Below, one piece after another: positions 53,823 to 64,000 of a DNA stretch of 64,000 nucleotides. A model generated the notes under the pieces. The model did not search any database. It was given only the letters and a program-made list of their open reading frames with translations, and was not told the origin of the DNA. How positions within the stretch are numbered: the stretch's first letter is position 1; the number at the start of each line of letters is the position of its first letter. Source of the stretch: Syngnathus acus (lineage: Eukaryota; Chordata; Actinopteri; Syngnathiformes; Syngnathidae). The translations under genes and the position numbers were made by a program. The stretch lies in NCBI RefSeq assembly GCF_901709675.1, contig NC_051088.1, forward strand, positions 16,358,193-16,422,192, read 5' to 3'.

Positions 53823-56800
53823 ATGGACGTCAACGATTTGTTTAGTAGTTGCAGAAAGGGCGACATTTGTAGAGTCAGGTAACCATTACATGTGTACAAG
53901 TGTATTTACAAGAACGGTTTCTTCGAATTCTTACCGTAAAATGAATTCCGTGTGAGCTTTAAGCTACAGTTATTGCTGAACTAAACGATAGTTTCTGACA
54001 TGAGCCAAAATGAGCTTGATGTTAACTGAAGCTCAGTTCGGCTCACTTTGCTCATGCAGCATTAGTAGTGATCATGAGTGTTTTGGCGTCATAATACTAC
54101 AGCATGTGAGGTATTCTGCAACACTATGATACAAATCGGGTAAAACACATACACAATTCAAAATAAATGATGGTAGCACCACTAATGATTAGTTTAAGGC
54201 ATTTTTTTTTTTCAAGACTCACAGGATATTCTGTTCTTTGTATACACTGAATCTACCAAAAGAAAGAATAGATTTTCTCCTTTCACCCAAAAAGTTTCAT
54301 TCTACCTTTTTCTGTTGTTATATAATCAGCAGTAGAACAAAGTTAGGTTTAACAAAATGAAGTCAGTCAGATCTCCCAAACTGGATGCTTCTCATATAAA
54401 AAATAAAAATGGTGCATTGCTGCCATCTATTGGTGGTCGTGCATCAGTGAAGTGCTTTCCAAGTTTGAAATTTACAGGGCAGTATAGTCTAAATTCGTAC
54501 TCATTTTTGGTAGCTTTACGGGCTTGACTGGGGCGTCTTGACCTGAGTTAATTGATCGTCGATAAAAAAAAAAAATTCTGTGCGGCTTGGCGGCCCAGTA
54601 CCAAGTGACACATGGACCGGTCCGCGGGCAGGTGGTTGGAGACCTCTGGTTTATAGAATAAATCAAAATGTTAATTGTATTCTAATTCTCATTTTGTAGT
54701 GGTCTTTTGATGTTTTTGACAGCTGTATGTTCTGACTCCATTATACTAGAATTATAAGCCACTCATTTTGTGTCTTATAGATACCTCATTGAACAGCGAG
54801 ACGTGGACCTCAATATAAGAGATCAATGGGACAGCAGCCCCTTGTAAGTAGCATTCTTTGTGGTTAACAGAAAAGTATCATTTCCCATTTCTAAGATGAC
54901 CTCTCTTGTCTGCTAGATATTATGCTTGTCTCTGTGGCCACGAAGAGCTTGTCCAGTACCTGCTGGCAAGTGGTAAGGGTAGCATTTGAGCAAGTGCTGT
55001 CCTGTCATGTTCCTCGTGTGACACAGCATTCCAGAAAGATGCGTCTTTTTCCTTGTCTTTGTTGCCATGTAGGTGCCAAGTGTGAGGCCAACACATTTGA
55101 TGGCGAGCGGTGCCTGTACGGCTCACTGAACGACTCAATCCGACGCCTGCTCAAAGAGTACAAGTGTGTCGGTGTCCGTGCCATGAAGCGGGATGATTTT
55201 AACTACTTCCTACACTTGTAAGCTTCGACCTTTAAGTAGTTTGAGTTCATACTATATTATAACTATATTTCATTACAGTTGTTTTTTTATTTTATTTGGA
55301 TTTTAATTTTTTTAATTAATCCATCCACCCATCCATAGTTAGATTCAATTAGGTTTTAGAGAAGTTAGTCTTGGTTTTTATTAAAAAAAAAATTATTGTG
55401 GGGCTAATCATATTAATGTCATCTAATGAAGAAAAGCCACATCTATGTCATCCTAAAATTTGCTCACTCCTCAGGTTGCTGGAACAGGGACTCCACAGTG
55501 ACATCACGTTCCTCGTTCACGGGCAAATGTTCACGGCTCACCGATGCGTGCTCGGTGCACTCTCGGAGTACTTCAGCGAAATGTTTGCGACCAAATGGAA
55601 AGACAAAACCTTGATCCATCTCAAGCATCCTCTGGTATGTTCATTCGATGGTGTCATTGGCACATTTTGCCTGCTTCTGGTATGAGAACACAAATTTGTA
55701 CCTGCTTTCAGATCAACCCTGCAGCTTTTGGAGCCATTCTGCAATATTTATATACAGGTGAGGATATTGTGCAGCTACTAATTCTCCAGGGGAAGGTTTG
55801 ACTGCCTCATAGTGAACCATGTTTACTGGATACGAGAGTAATGGAGAAAAACTATCCCAAAACTGTCTCGTTTGCTTTTTTTTCAGTCTTACTAATTGGG
55901 TGTAAATATTTTTGTAATTCAAAGAGGGTTTGTCCAAAAATGACATAACTGTTTTTATTGCTAGTGTGTCTGAATAAAGTAAATATTATGATCCTGTAAT
56001 GTGACAGTCCATAGTTTATATTTGTGGTAAACTTGAGTAAATAATTTATAAAACTGGCTATTGGAAAAATCATTGAATGAATGAATTGTTAATTTTCCAG
56101 TATTATTTCAGTGGGATTGGGGATAGTCATTGAGACCAATAACATCACTCAGAGGAGTTGCCATGACTCGGATATCATGTTTTTCGTTTGCCCCATATGC
56201 TTCAAAACGTAATAAATCAATAATCAATTCCACATGATCTATCTAATCACAGATCAATAAATGGATTATCCTTAATTTGTGCTTTGATGTTAAAGGACGT
56301 ATGGATATTGACGTAAGCCTCGTGGACGACTGCAGACGGCTTGCTAAGCAGTGCAAAATGACAGATTTGATTGAGGAGCTGCAGATTAAATGCCGACAGG
56401 TGTACGACTTTGGTAAGATGCCATGTCATGACTTTGACTGCACTCATCTGTTTTTCACAGCTTGAATCTCCTTTTATTTCTTTTTGGCTCTCAAGTATCC
56501 AACAAGCCGGGCATCTGTGTGAAGGTTCTCAGTCTGGAGCCTCATATCTGCCAACTCCAGGAGGACATGGCCCAGTTGGCTGACTGTGCTCTGCCGCCTC
56601 AGCTCAGAGTAAGAATTGTGTTTGAGGTTTTTTTTTTGTTTTTGTTTTTTTTAAAAACACTTCCATCCTGCCCAGGCACAGAAATATAGAACGGATCATT
56701 TTCTTATTAGCATATGTTGAGGCTAATTGCTCAGAAGCAAGTTAAAAAAGTCATATTTGGGCATTGCTTTCACCTCAGGTCGGATACGGGGCACTTCCCT

Positions 56801-57862
56801 TCAACAATGCCGACCACCTGCCCACCTATCCTGATGTCTGCTTCAGAGTCGATGGCTACGATTTTTTGTGTCATAAGGTTTGTTTTTGTTGCAGACCGGC
56901 TTTGACTCCAACTGGGAGTTTTATTGCTTGCGTGTATTTCTTCAGGCATTTTTCTGTGGGCGGAGTGATTATTTTAAAGCCTTGCTGGAGGACCACTTCT
57001 GTGAGGGAGAGCAGCTCCAGTCCCAACCTAGCACTCCGGCCATAACTCTGCACAACATCTCTCATCAGATTTTCATCCATATCATGTATTACATATACAG
57101 TGATGACACACAGGTTTGACATTTTTATTATTTTTATATTATTATTGGCGAGCGTGAACTCAAAGCTATCAGACATATACTTTTGACTATGTTACTTGCA
57201 ATGAATTTGTTCTTGTAGATGTCGTAAATTCTTGTGGACAACCCGCGACGCTTCTTCAATGTCCATCAATCTGGTATGACCAACAACTGGTTCTTCCTGA
57301 TGTCCAGGTGACACGAGAGAACGTGTTTGACATCCTGTGCGTGGCCGACATGTACCTGCTGCCGGGGTTGAAACGTCTGTGCAGCAAGACCCTCGCCAAG
57401 AACCTTTGTGAGGACAACGTTCTGTGCATGTGGAAGACGGCCAAGCTGTTCCGGCTCACTCGGTTGGAAGATCAATGCATAGAGTTCATGTCCAAAATAA
57501 TTGAGCGGGTGGGTGTTTTTGCAGATTTTGTACAAGAATGCCAAAATACTTTTTTTTTTTTGTGGTGCAGTGGAATTGAAATGAATACGCATGAAATATA
57601 TCAGCACGTCTAAAATCTCCACAATTATATTCTTGTTGGTTTTTGTCTGTCACAGCTGGTGGAGAAGGAGGAGTTTGCTGAGATGGTCAAAGAGGATGCA
57701 GCTTTGCTGGAGGAGCGACAGGAGACCGACTCCGTCCCCCTGATAGACGAAATCCGTTCCTACATCGTCAGTAACGTGCAGACGTACAGTGCCATCGAGG
57801 AAGCCAATCAGAAGCTGGAGGTCTTGGAAGAGCTGCTATTAAGCATCGATATTGACTGCTGA
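53823..57862 (+). CDS. abtb1: ABTB1: ankyrin repeat and BTB/POZ domain protein 1
   Basis: 12 coding exons: 53823-53878, 54781-54843, 54917-54972, 55073-55217, 55475-55634, 55712-55757, 56296-56412, 56496-56608, 56779-56877, 56946-57113, 57308-57508 and 57656-57862. They sum to 1431 nt, 476 residues, against 478 in human. ABTB1 (BPOZ) is a PTEN-regulated growth-suppressive protein reported to bind eEF1A1 and thought to act as a CUL3 substrate adaptor. Seen: an N-terminal ankyrin unit (VDLNIRDQWDSSPLYYAC, GHEELVQYLL), a first BTB about 115-180 (LHSDITFLVHGQMFTAHRCV, EYFSEMF), a second BTB about 272-345 (YPDVCFRVDGYDFLCHKAFF, RSDYFKALLEDHF), a BACK-like helical part and a C-terminal helix rich in Glu/Leu ending IDIDC. 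The split-codon phases fit at every junction. Confidence 0.94.
54570..54648 (-). mobile_element. hAT end fragment in abtb1 intron 1
   Basis: The stretch GTACCAAGTGACACATGG...GGTCCGCGGGCAGG ends GGTTGGAGACCTCTG, whose reverse complement CAGAGGTCTCCAACC is like the hAT end CAGGGGTCCCCAACC. The other end was not found. Confidence 0.45.
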
Positions 57863-60800
57863 AGACTTCTTCGACATCTTGAAAGGTGCAATTTGCCTGA
57901 GATACAACCTTTGTTTCTGTAGGCTTCATTTATCTGTTGTTACAATATTGTACATAACCTATTTTTAGTTGTAAACATTAGTGAGAATATTACATTTATT
58001 ATTATACATACATATTGGCAGAGGATCTAAAAAGTCTACATACATAACTTGTACAACGTAAGATACATCTTTTGGTGAGTGGGATAAAAATTAGCGCAAG
58101 TGTGCACCCCTTAATACTGGAAGTGTGGTTGAGTTTAAAATTAATGCAAAGCCCAGGCATAGAAAAAAAAATTGGGAAATTGTTGTCACATTGATTAAGC
58201 TATACTCAGGGTTTGCACAAAAGATTTTGTGGCTTCTGTAAAGTTGCTGTCATTCTCTTTGCAGCTTTCCAGTTTTCATTTTATATCAATTTTGGAGGGA
58301 CATCCAGTTCTTGGTAATCTTTGCCATATTTTCTTTCCTATTTTCCATAGTATATATGTTTTAGAGCCGAACAATTACAAAAGGGTATCCACACATCATC
58401 ATGTTTGTTTACTTTTTGCTTTAAAATATTGCTTTTGTTTTCCCCCAATTTATCTGTATGGAGGTTTTGAAATGATTTGTCTTGGTCTCATCTTTCATCT
58501 CACCAAAACCTTTGACCAGATGGGTGTAGACTTTTTATATCCATTGGACTATTTTTGCATGTGTGACTGACCACTTTAATTCGGCCTCCAAGCAACAAGT
58601 TGCTTTCATTGCCACGTTTTATATTTCAAATATTTTAATATTTTAAGAATCTAATTCCATAATGAATATGATTTAATATATCTCCTTTTACGTTGTATGT
58701 TGTGAAATATATTTGGCAGGTTGTGCAAGAGAGAAAAAAGTGGAACCTTAATATTGAATCCACCTTTATTTTTGTTTAAAAATAGACAAATGTGTTCTTG
58801 GTTTAGGCAACAAAAAAAAAAACATCTATTACAACCGCATGTTGACAAATCTTGTGTGTTGTGATTGAAGCCTAACGCATTTAGTGACTAGTAGTTCACC
58901 TCTGTACCAAGAGATGGCGCTATTTCTCAGCTTTTAGGTAGCTGAGTGTCATTGAAGATGAGTGTTCAAAAGAAGTTCTCTTGGTAACAACAATACCATT
59001 GTTGCACAAATATCCTTCATCGAGCTCTTATAGAACGTATAGAATGATACGTTCAAAAAATTCAGAGATTTTCTTTTGTGTTACATGGTATCTTACTTTT
59101 CAGATTAGTTATCAGGGTGGTGGGAATAAGCATGGATGGAATCTTGTGTTTTGTAAACTTACAGCCAGTGGACGGAATAAATTTGCTGTTCTAACAGTTG
59201 CCACTGAAAATATCTGTGAACAAAATGTTTGCCCTCCAGCCCTGACAGTGAATGCTAACAAGGTTCATGGTATTAGAATAAACAGCACAATTAGTTAGTA
59301 CCCAACAATCTTCAAGTGGTTCATTTTATATTGTTGCTACTCAACGCTGTTGTTTTTAATCATAGGTCGGAAAACATTGTCCCTGTTTCATTTGTTACTA
59401 TGAAGCATGGTCTTGTTGTACTTTGACTCTTCCACACATAGTTATGTAATTGTACACCTTTGCTCACCTCACTGTCTTCATATAGTTGGATCGAACTGGT
59501 CTTTTCATTTACTGTATTATGACACTCTATACACGCCGCCCTATTACTACACTGTCCCTTTGCACCCGTCTTATCGAATAACCAATTACATGTCCTTTAT
59601 TGAGCGTCATATCCGTGAATGTACGTAATAGTACCGGCATGACATATTTCTAGTTTAATCAAACTGACACAATAATGCATGAGAACTATATATACAGTAC
59701 AAGTCAAGTTTTTTTTACTTTAAAGAAACTATTGTACATCAAAACTGCTATATTTCTTTCTCCCCATTGCTAAGACATGAAATTCAACTGCATGTCCACC
59801 ACTGTCCTGAATAATATTTAGCAATGACAAGTTCCATGTGTTTCTAGAAAAAAACTCATTTGAAGAGGGCAGAAGGGGATAAAATCTCTTGGCACTTGAC
59901 TCATGCCTCTGCGTGACTCACAGAGGCTTCACAGTGGCATCTGTCTCTTCGCATATATGAATGTGCACAGTCATAAATTCACGTGGAGCAGCTCGGCGCT
60001 GCACTCATTTCTGCAATATAGTAATGCAGCTCAACTGTCTCTATTTTGTTCTATTTGATTGGCTGTGGTGGAGTCATGTTCCTTCAGGGGCACAATTGCC
60101 ACCACTGAGGTGCTCTACTTCAAAAATCTCTCTTTTTTTTTATTCTTTCAAACATTCAAGAGGATTCTTACCCACATCATAATGAACGTGCACATCAATT
60201 TACAAATAGGAATACATGAGAAAAGTCATAAGATGGGACCATTTTATTGTATTTATTTAACCTTTATTTTGTATTTGTCATATTTGTCAAATCGTCTCTG
60301 CTGGCCCCATGTTGCAACTCTAATATGATTTTTAAGAAACCGCTGCGCCAGAGGAAGAACAACCAATCAGAGACAGAAAGTCAATCATTTCAAGTTTCTC
60401 AGGTCTTTTTGATTATTTTTCATTTGAAGACATTCAAATCATCAATTTCCACACCTTTTAAGTAAACGAGTAAGAGAAGTACTTTTTTTTTGTACTTCTT
60501 TCTACTGAACACACTGTGTACTGTTGCTGCATCTCGATTTGATTGATTGATTCATATTGATTTTTGTTGCTTATTTCGCTCATACATTATAAATAGTTGG
60601 ATTCATTTTGAGTGGGATTTTATATCAAGCCTAGACTAACATCTGCCTTGCTGGAGAGCGTGTTGGGTTATGACGTGAGCCCATCACATGAACGACTTGT
60701 ATACTGTAAATAGACGGTATATTCTCCAGGGTACAGACTAAAGGATGTACACAAAGTAAACACTGCTTGTGTCCCTTCTAAAATCCTAGTACGTCAGGGG

Positions 60801-62350
60801 ATTAGTACTCGAGAGAGAGTGGTAAACCGGTACTTAGCCAGACACTGACCTGAAAAGCTACCTTCCACTCCATTTTTTATGTTCCGCAATGACATGTCCT
60901 TATTAGGAAAAATAACACTTTAAGGAATGTACTCCCATGAAATGTATGGATGTTTTATTTTGTGAATGCAACCAACAAGAAACACAGGAAGTCCTGTATT
61001 TACGTTTCATTAGAGAGATTTAGGACCGGGGCCAGGGTTGTGTTGTCCAGGTCAGCGGTTACGTAAGAAGTGACACAGTATAGACCACACATGCACCGCA
61101 CTGGAAAAAGGTTGCCGCCAAGACGATCTCTTTATAGGATTGTCTTGTGATGACAAGAGCTGGGCAGTGTTGCCGTTCAAAGTAATGCCCACACTCACAA
61201 TGCCCTTAACATTTTTATAAACAAAGCCAACGGCATTCCTAAGAGCAAAGTGCGTCACTTCAAATGTTTCATTCCTTTACCTTCTAAAATGGACGCAGCA
61301 GAACTGACATCTTAAATGTCTTTTCTATACTGAAGTCCATGGGGCATTTTTTTATTATTTTTTTACTCATCAACAACAACAGTTCTGGTGTCAAATCCAA
61401 GCTTATCAAGCAGGAATTCCGTTTATCTTCCTAGTCTACATGGAAGCAGCTTCTGGAAGTGTGTGACAGGCCGATGCTTACACTGAACATAGCCACAGTA
61501 ATATGGGATTAAGTCTTACAGACGTATTAGCTGCCAGGACGAACACAGACAAGCAAGCGAGCAGTGGCCATATTAGTTAGCTTTGACGCCAGGCTCTCCG
61601 CATTACACACGCTACACAACATTACCCTTCCGGTTGGTTAAATCTTACTGAACATGGTCATTTTCCATGCACACATAGTACGTTCTGGGTCAATGTTGAC
61701 TGTTTGCACACGTTTGTCGAGAAACAAATGATTTACATATTAAAAATGCTATGGCAAACTTTTCTACTGAATCATTTCCACTTGGTTCATAGAAATGTTT
61801 CCACAAGTAGATCATCTCACATATTCGTCTCCACATGCTTAATCAGTAATAAAATTGATCTTTAAACACGATTTGCAAGGATTGGATGTTAGTCCCACAC
61901 ACCAGAACCGCCATTTAATCATCCTGTTCTGTTGCAAATTAAATTCTTTTATTTGATACTCAAGATAAAATAACTGACCTGAACAGATGGTACATGTTTG
62001 AAGATAATTACTGAAAACATTTGGAAAGATGGCGAATTATGTAAGACTCAATTGTGGCAAGATAGTGTGATAAAGTAAAAATACATCTTCTCGTCAGTGT
62101 GTTGGCTCAAACAACATCTAGAAGTTGAGAGAACGGCTTGAATTTTTTTTTGTTGCTTTCAGGAAACATCTCCCAACACGCATCTTCATTTGTCCATCAT
62201 TGTTTGTGTGTTTTGAGTGAGATAAAGCGCTTCCTGAGGTGAATGTTGTCAATAGCAGAGAACCTGGCACAAACAATCAGTGCGTGCACGTGAGCAGGGA
62301 TTACACTGCCACCACGTGACCGCTGTGGCTCGAGACAGAACTTGAACACC

Positions 62351-62374
62351 GGACAGGACAGGACAGGACAGGAC
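62351..62374. repeat. (GGACA)n microsatellite
   Basis: Nearly five perfect GGACA units. Confidence 0.9.
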
Positions 62375-62457
62375 GGCTTCTTAAGAGGAAAAGGGCACAA
62401 GAATAAATGTACTGAGTGCCTTTCATTAACCACAAATTATTGTCAGAGATAGGTGGT

Positions 62458-62566
<109 letters not shown>

Positions 62567-63591
62567 AAGAAATCTCAGCATACAACTCCACTTGGAGGCT
62601 TGACTTGAGGTTTTTTTTTTCTCTCGCTCTCTCTCCTTGGGGCTCCATCTACTTTATATTCAAGGTTTGTTTTTGTCGCCAAATGGTGAGAGTCCACACT
62701 TGCATTTTTTTGCCGTTTCCCTGCCTTTGGGTACCAGAAAGCATTTGCAAAGACTTTCTTGCAGGCATTGTGACACACTGAAGGAAGTGAATGCTTTGAA
62801 ATGCTGTTTTCCTTTATTTGCTTCAGCAGTTAATCAAAGATGGGGCCTTCCAAGGTGACTTTGGAATTGCGCAAGTCATGCACGATCCATCAGGAAATGT
62901 CAAATGTTGTCACAAACATTTGCTAAATCATTTCTGCGTGTTACATTTGTAGATCATCTAACCTATCTTCACTGAAAGGTTAAACAGTAATAAAATTTTG
63001 ATATGCTGAATGGTGAGACTGTTAAAAATTTACTTTTGAAGGTCGATATTGCGCACGAGTGTGTCATACACGGGATGTTTCGGTAATTCTATTAGAAAAT
63101 GTGAGAAATTTTTTTTCTAGAGTTTTCAATTTTAATAGTATAACAGGAAGATTCAATGGTGGTTCTGGTGTGCAGACAGCAGAGGTAATATCAAATGCTC
63201 ACAAATTTTGTTTAATGTTAGCCATGCTAGCTGCTAGTGCAACTGCTGCTAAATGTTGCCAGGCACCGTAGAATACTGTCAGAGCACTCAAGTCATTTTC
63301 TATCTCCAGCAATTGCGCGTTTTAAAGGATAGTGGAACTTTCATACGTGCATTGACAAATATATTTCCCAAAATAACATTTTAAGAGCATGTATTTTGCA
63401 CCTATGCACATAGTTTGTCTATATTTAAAATAGCAGTTTTGTCATACTTGGGAAGTGCTTGGTCCAAAGATAGTACTGATTAAAAAATGTGGCCCCTTCC
63501 AGCATTTAAGTTGACCAGATTGATTTTTTTTAGTATAACCTATGACTATATTGTCATTTAGGTGTGTAGTACTTACAAGAAACTCCAAAGG

Positions 63592-63597
<6 letters not shown>

Positions 63598-63648
<51 letters not shown>
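63598..63648. repeat. (CA)n microsatellite, about 25 units
   Basis: Uninterrupted AC/CA dinucleotides; such tracts can adopt Z-DNA and are highly variable in length. Confidence 0.97.
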
Positions 63649-63651
<3 letters not shown>

Positions 63652-64000
63652 TGTCACCATCTATTTCACATGGATGACTCTGCGATTAGCACACACAGTG
63701 AGCAATGTGCACTGCCCTGTGATTTGTTCACTCATTTACATCCTTTTGTTTGCTTGCATGAGCAAGAATTGGTGTTCTTTAAACAAAGATAATTTCGATG
63801 CACAGTCTAATGTATTATGTTCGCGCAAAAGTTACGATCGAAACATTTCAGAATGCTAAGTGTACATTTTTTATTTACTTGACGCTATTTTTATTGCATG
63901 TTGCCATGATCCATTTGTGGGGCCATGACAAATCATGAAATGAGAAGACAAAGGCAAGTCATATCTCTTCTACTCTTCACAAAAAAACGGAACTCTTCAC

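Noticed and set aside
58981-59298. 105-codon open frame downstream of abtb1
   Set aside because: AT-rich, no family resemblance; likely 3'UTR or intergenic sequence.
63442-63859. Open frames of His-Thr or Cys-Val repeats over the CA tract
   Set aside because: They follow from the (CA)n dinucleotide repeat and have no other protein-like content.

Overview
The window is vertebrate nuclear DNA, almost certainly from a teleost fish and probably a percomorph-type genome with short introns. Genes are split by GT..AG introns. The proteins are recognisable vertebrate families (VEGF-C, FARP1, chimaerin, ABTB1, GGACT, a ZNF654/RLF/ZNF292-family zinc-finger protein). The interspersed repeats are of kinds common in fish: short hAT-type elements with 8-bp duplications and a tRNA-derived SINE with an ACTTTA-type tail. 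No prokaryotic, viral or CRISPR content was seen. Exon boundaries were derived by hand from splice sites, reading phase and remembered family sequences. For four genes the exon lengths sum to a clean multiple of three and to plausible protein lengths.

Layout. 1-4.7 kb: the last three coding exons of vegfc (+). 4.7-7.3 kb: convergent 3' region. 7.3-17.3 kb: a nine-exon zinc-finger gene of the ZNF654/RLF/ZNF292 family (-) with one 5.3-kb last exon. 17.3-18.7 kb: divergent promoter region holding an inverted, telomere-like degenerate repeat and a possible upstream ORF. 18.7-19.1 kb: ggact (+), a one-exon coding region. 20.4-41.4 kb: farp1 (-), 27 coding exons reconstructed, convergent with ggact, with its likely promoter near 45.5 kb. 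45.5-46.0 kb: divergent farp1/chn1 promoter region. 46.4-52.0 kb: chn1 (+), with both alpha2- and alpha1-chimaerin start exons. 53.2 kb: elongator tRNA-Met(CAT). 53.8-57.9 kb: abtb1 (+), 12 coding exons. 57.9-64 kb: abtb1 3' region and intergenic DNA with GGACA, GAAA and CA microsatellites.

The genes are not an operon and need not act together. FARP1 (a Rho-family GEF scaffold at synapses and in dendrites) and CHN1 (a Rac GAP in axon guidance) both work on Rho/Rac signalling and lie head to head. Points of most interest: a large farp1 linker exon with two possible 3' ends, one giving a FERM-only protein; a 69-nt stop-free farp1 intron just before it; the alpha1-chimaerin start exon fused in frame to the exon that alpha2 reaches through an internal acceptor; a 23-residue tandem repeat and a recent internal duplication in the zinc-finger gene; and the inverted TTAGGG-like array between two promoters.
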